Shown here piece by piece: positions 62,556 to 64,000 of a stretch of 64,000 nucleotides of DNA (positions are counted from its first letter, which is position 1; every line of letters begins with the position of its first letter). The stretch lies in assembly GCF_019703515.2 (NCBI RefSeq), contig NC_059346.1, positions 56,308,001-56,372,000 on the forward strand, in the 5' to 3' direction. Source of the stretch: Myxocyprinus asiaticus (taxonomy: Eukaryota; Chordata; Actinopteri; Cypriniformes; Catostomidae). Both the position numbers and the translations under genes were made by a program. The notes under the pieces were generated by a model. That model did no database searches. It was not told the origin of the DNA and worked only from the letters and a program-made list of their open reading frames with translations.

Positions 62556-63500
62556 GCTGCGGATGGCCGCCTCGGTGTGGAGCACTCCTATTGTTTTGTT
62601 GCTTTTGTTTGTTTGTCCTGTGTTTAGTAATCTTTTTCCAGTCAGTTTTACCAGAGATGAACTGCTGAACATTTGACAGCTTATACCAGACAGTCTTTTC
62701 CCGGTTTTTGAATATTCAGATGTTTTTCTGGACATTTTAGTCAGAGGCGCGGCTGTGTTGTTTAAACACGCTAGGAGTCACAGGCGAGGGAGACAAGCCA
62801 GTGCGCTGGTCAAACTCCATCGGCGCGGCTTTCGAACAGCCCTGCCAAGCATTCATCTAAGGAATCTCCACTCCCTAACAAAACGGATGAACTACTCCTC
62901 ACCCGTACAAACAAGGACTTTTCAAAGTCTGCTGCCTTGTGCTTCACAGAAACCTGGCTGAGTGAAGCCATTCCGGACAGCGCATTACATCTGCCAGGTT
63001 TCAGCTGTTCAGAGCGGATCGCATCGTGGAGTTAACGGGGAAACCAGAGACAGTGGAACATGCTTTTACATCAATGAATGTTGGTGTACAGATGTAAGAA
63101 TGTTAAAGAGGATGTGCTGTCCTAATTTGGAAGCGCTCTTTATTAACTGTGAGCCTTTCTACTTGACGCGGGAGTTTTCCTCGTTATTCTGGTGAGTGTG
63201 TATATCGCGCCAAACGCGTTTGAATGCAGCGCTGCAACAGCTGGCTGATCAAATCACAGACACGGAACAACAATACCCGGACTAAGTTATTATTATTCTT
63301 GGGGATTATAACAAAGAAAATATCACATGTGAACTGCCCAAATACAAACAGCACATTACATGCCCCACCAAAGACAGAAATCATACAGGATCATTGCTAC
63401 ACAACAATAAAGGATGTATATTGCTCTGTCCCTAGAGCAGCTTTGGGACTCTCTGATCACTGTCTGGTTCATCTTCTTCCAACCTACAGGCAGAAATTAT
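62556..63500 (+). pseudogene. LINE N-terminal and endonuclease region with stops and frameshifts
   Basis: MALRMAASVWSTPIVLLLLF, then DSLFPVFEYSDVFLDILVRG, LVKLHRRGFRTALPSIHLRN, ALCFTETWLSEAIPDSALHL (endonuclease motif), RDSGTCFYINECWCTDVRML and NLEALFINCEPFYLTREFSS. After 63190 the reading decays into stops. At least four frame breaks are seen. Confidence 0.7.
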
Positions 63501-63517
63501 AATCAACCAAGCCAGTA

Positions 63518-63958
63518 GTGAGGACTGTAAAGAGATGGACCAATGAAGCAGAGTGGGGACTACAAGCCTGCTTCGATTGCACAGATTGGAGTGTTTTTGA
63601 GGCTGCAGCCACAGACCTGGACGAGCTCACAGATACTGTTACATCATATATCAGTTTCTGTGAGGATATGTGCTTTCCTACTAGGATTTATTTAAAGTTC
63701 AACAACGACAAACCGTGGTTTACAGCAGAGCTCAGGCAGCTTCGTCAGGCCAAAGAGGATGCTTACAGGGGTGGGGATAAAGTCTTGTACAATCAGGCCA
63801 GGAACACACTGAACAAGGAAATCAGAGTGGCTAAAAGAAGATACTCTGAGAAGCTGAAAAACAAGTTTTCAGCTAACGACCCTGCATCAGTGTGGAGTGG
63901 CATGAAACAACTCCTACCCCCAACCCTGTGGTGGACCAACAACTGGCTGATGAACTGA
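63518..63958 (+). pseudogene. LINE segment between endonuclease and reverse transcriptase
   Basis: An open frame of 146 codons: [40 protein letters not shown], then NDKPWFTAELRQLRQAKEDA and RVAKRRYSEKLKNKFSANDP. This linker is well conserved in fish LINEs and precedes the RT. It ends early at TGA after a small deletion near 63905-63930. Confidence 0.75.
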
Positions 63959-64000
63959 ATGTGTTCTACTGCAGATTTGAAAGGCCCAATCTCACACCCC

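Larger units (their letters stand above)
62550..64000 (+). mobile_element. second non-LTR retrotransposon, runs off the window
   Basis: It begins near ATGATGGCGCTGCGGATGGC with a hydrophobic leader, then an endonuclease-like region and the stretch leading to the reverse transcriptase. It is a different lineage from the LINEs at 24-27 kb and 53-59 kb and resembles those annotated in fish as jockey-like. It is cut by the window end and by stops. Confidence 0.7.

Overview
This is vertebrate nuclear DNA, almost certainly a teleost fish and probably a cypriniform. The reasons are a spliced gene with GT/AG introns, an AT-rich background with CA/TA microsatellites, and a dense load of fish-type transposons: Tc1-like elements, hAT elements with 8-bp target duplications, CR1/L2/Rex1-type LINEs and tRNA-derived SINEs. 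The species call is inference from repeat content.

The only host gene I can support is a complete rps6ka4 (MSK2, mitogen- and stress-activated kinase 2) on the + strand from the ATG at 405 to the TGA at 36073-36075. Eighteen coding exons join in frame into 786 residues: an N-terminal AGC kinase domain, a linker with turn and hydrophobic motifs, a C-terminal CaMK-type kinase domain with a MAPK-type T-P activation site, and a basic tail (nuclear localisation/MAPK docking) followed by a 13-serine run. Every junction keeps frame, and the G-loop, lysine, HRD/YRD and DFG residues of both kinase domains are present, so the gene looks functional.

Introns 1, 2, 7, 10, 13, 14 and 17 are enlarged by mobile DNA. 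Intron 10 has a Tc1 deletion derivative, a SINE, a terminal-inverted-repeat element carrying a 0.8-kb minisatellite, and another TIR element. Intron 13 has a hAT element nested in a fold-back repeat, plus an almost complete Tc1-like transposon. Intron 14 has a 3.6-kb LINE inserted into another copy of the same Tc1 derivative. Intron 17 has a hAT-like element with a second element nested inside it, ending about 75 bp before the last exon.

From 36.1 kb to the end I recognise no host gene. The stretch holds the 3' flank of rps6ka4, hAT elements (two with perfect 8-bp duplications), a SINE nested in a hAT, an inverted pair of diverged repeats, a decayed Rex1-like LINE of about 6.3 kb interrupted by a Sleeping-Beauty-type Tc1 element, a TTAA-flanked element carrying an exon-like coding segment with a splice donor, and a second LINE running off the right edge.

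I found no previously undescribed biological system. The points most worth following are the exon-like segment inside the TTAA-flanked element, the shared internal deletion in two Tc1 copies, the transposon-borne minisatellite, and the layered insertions that give a relative history of transposition.
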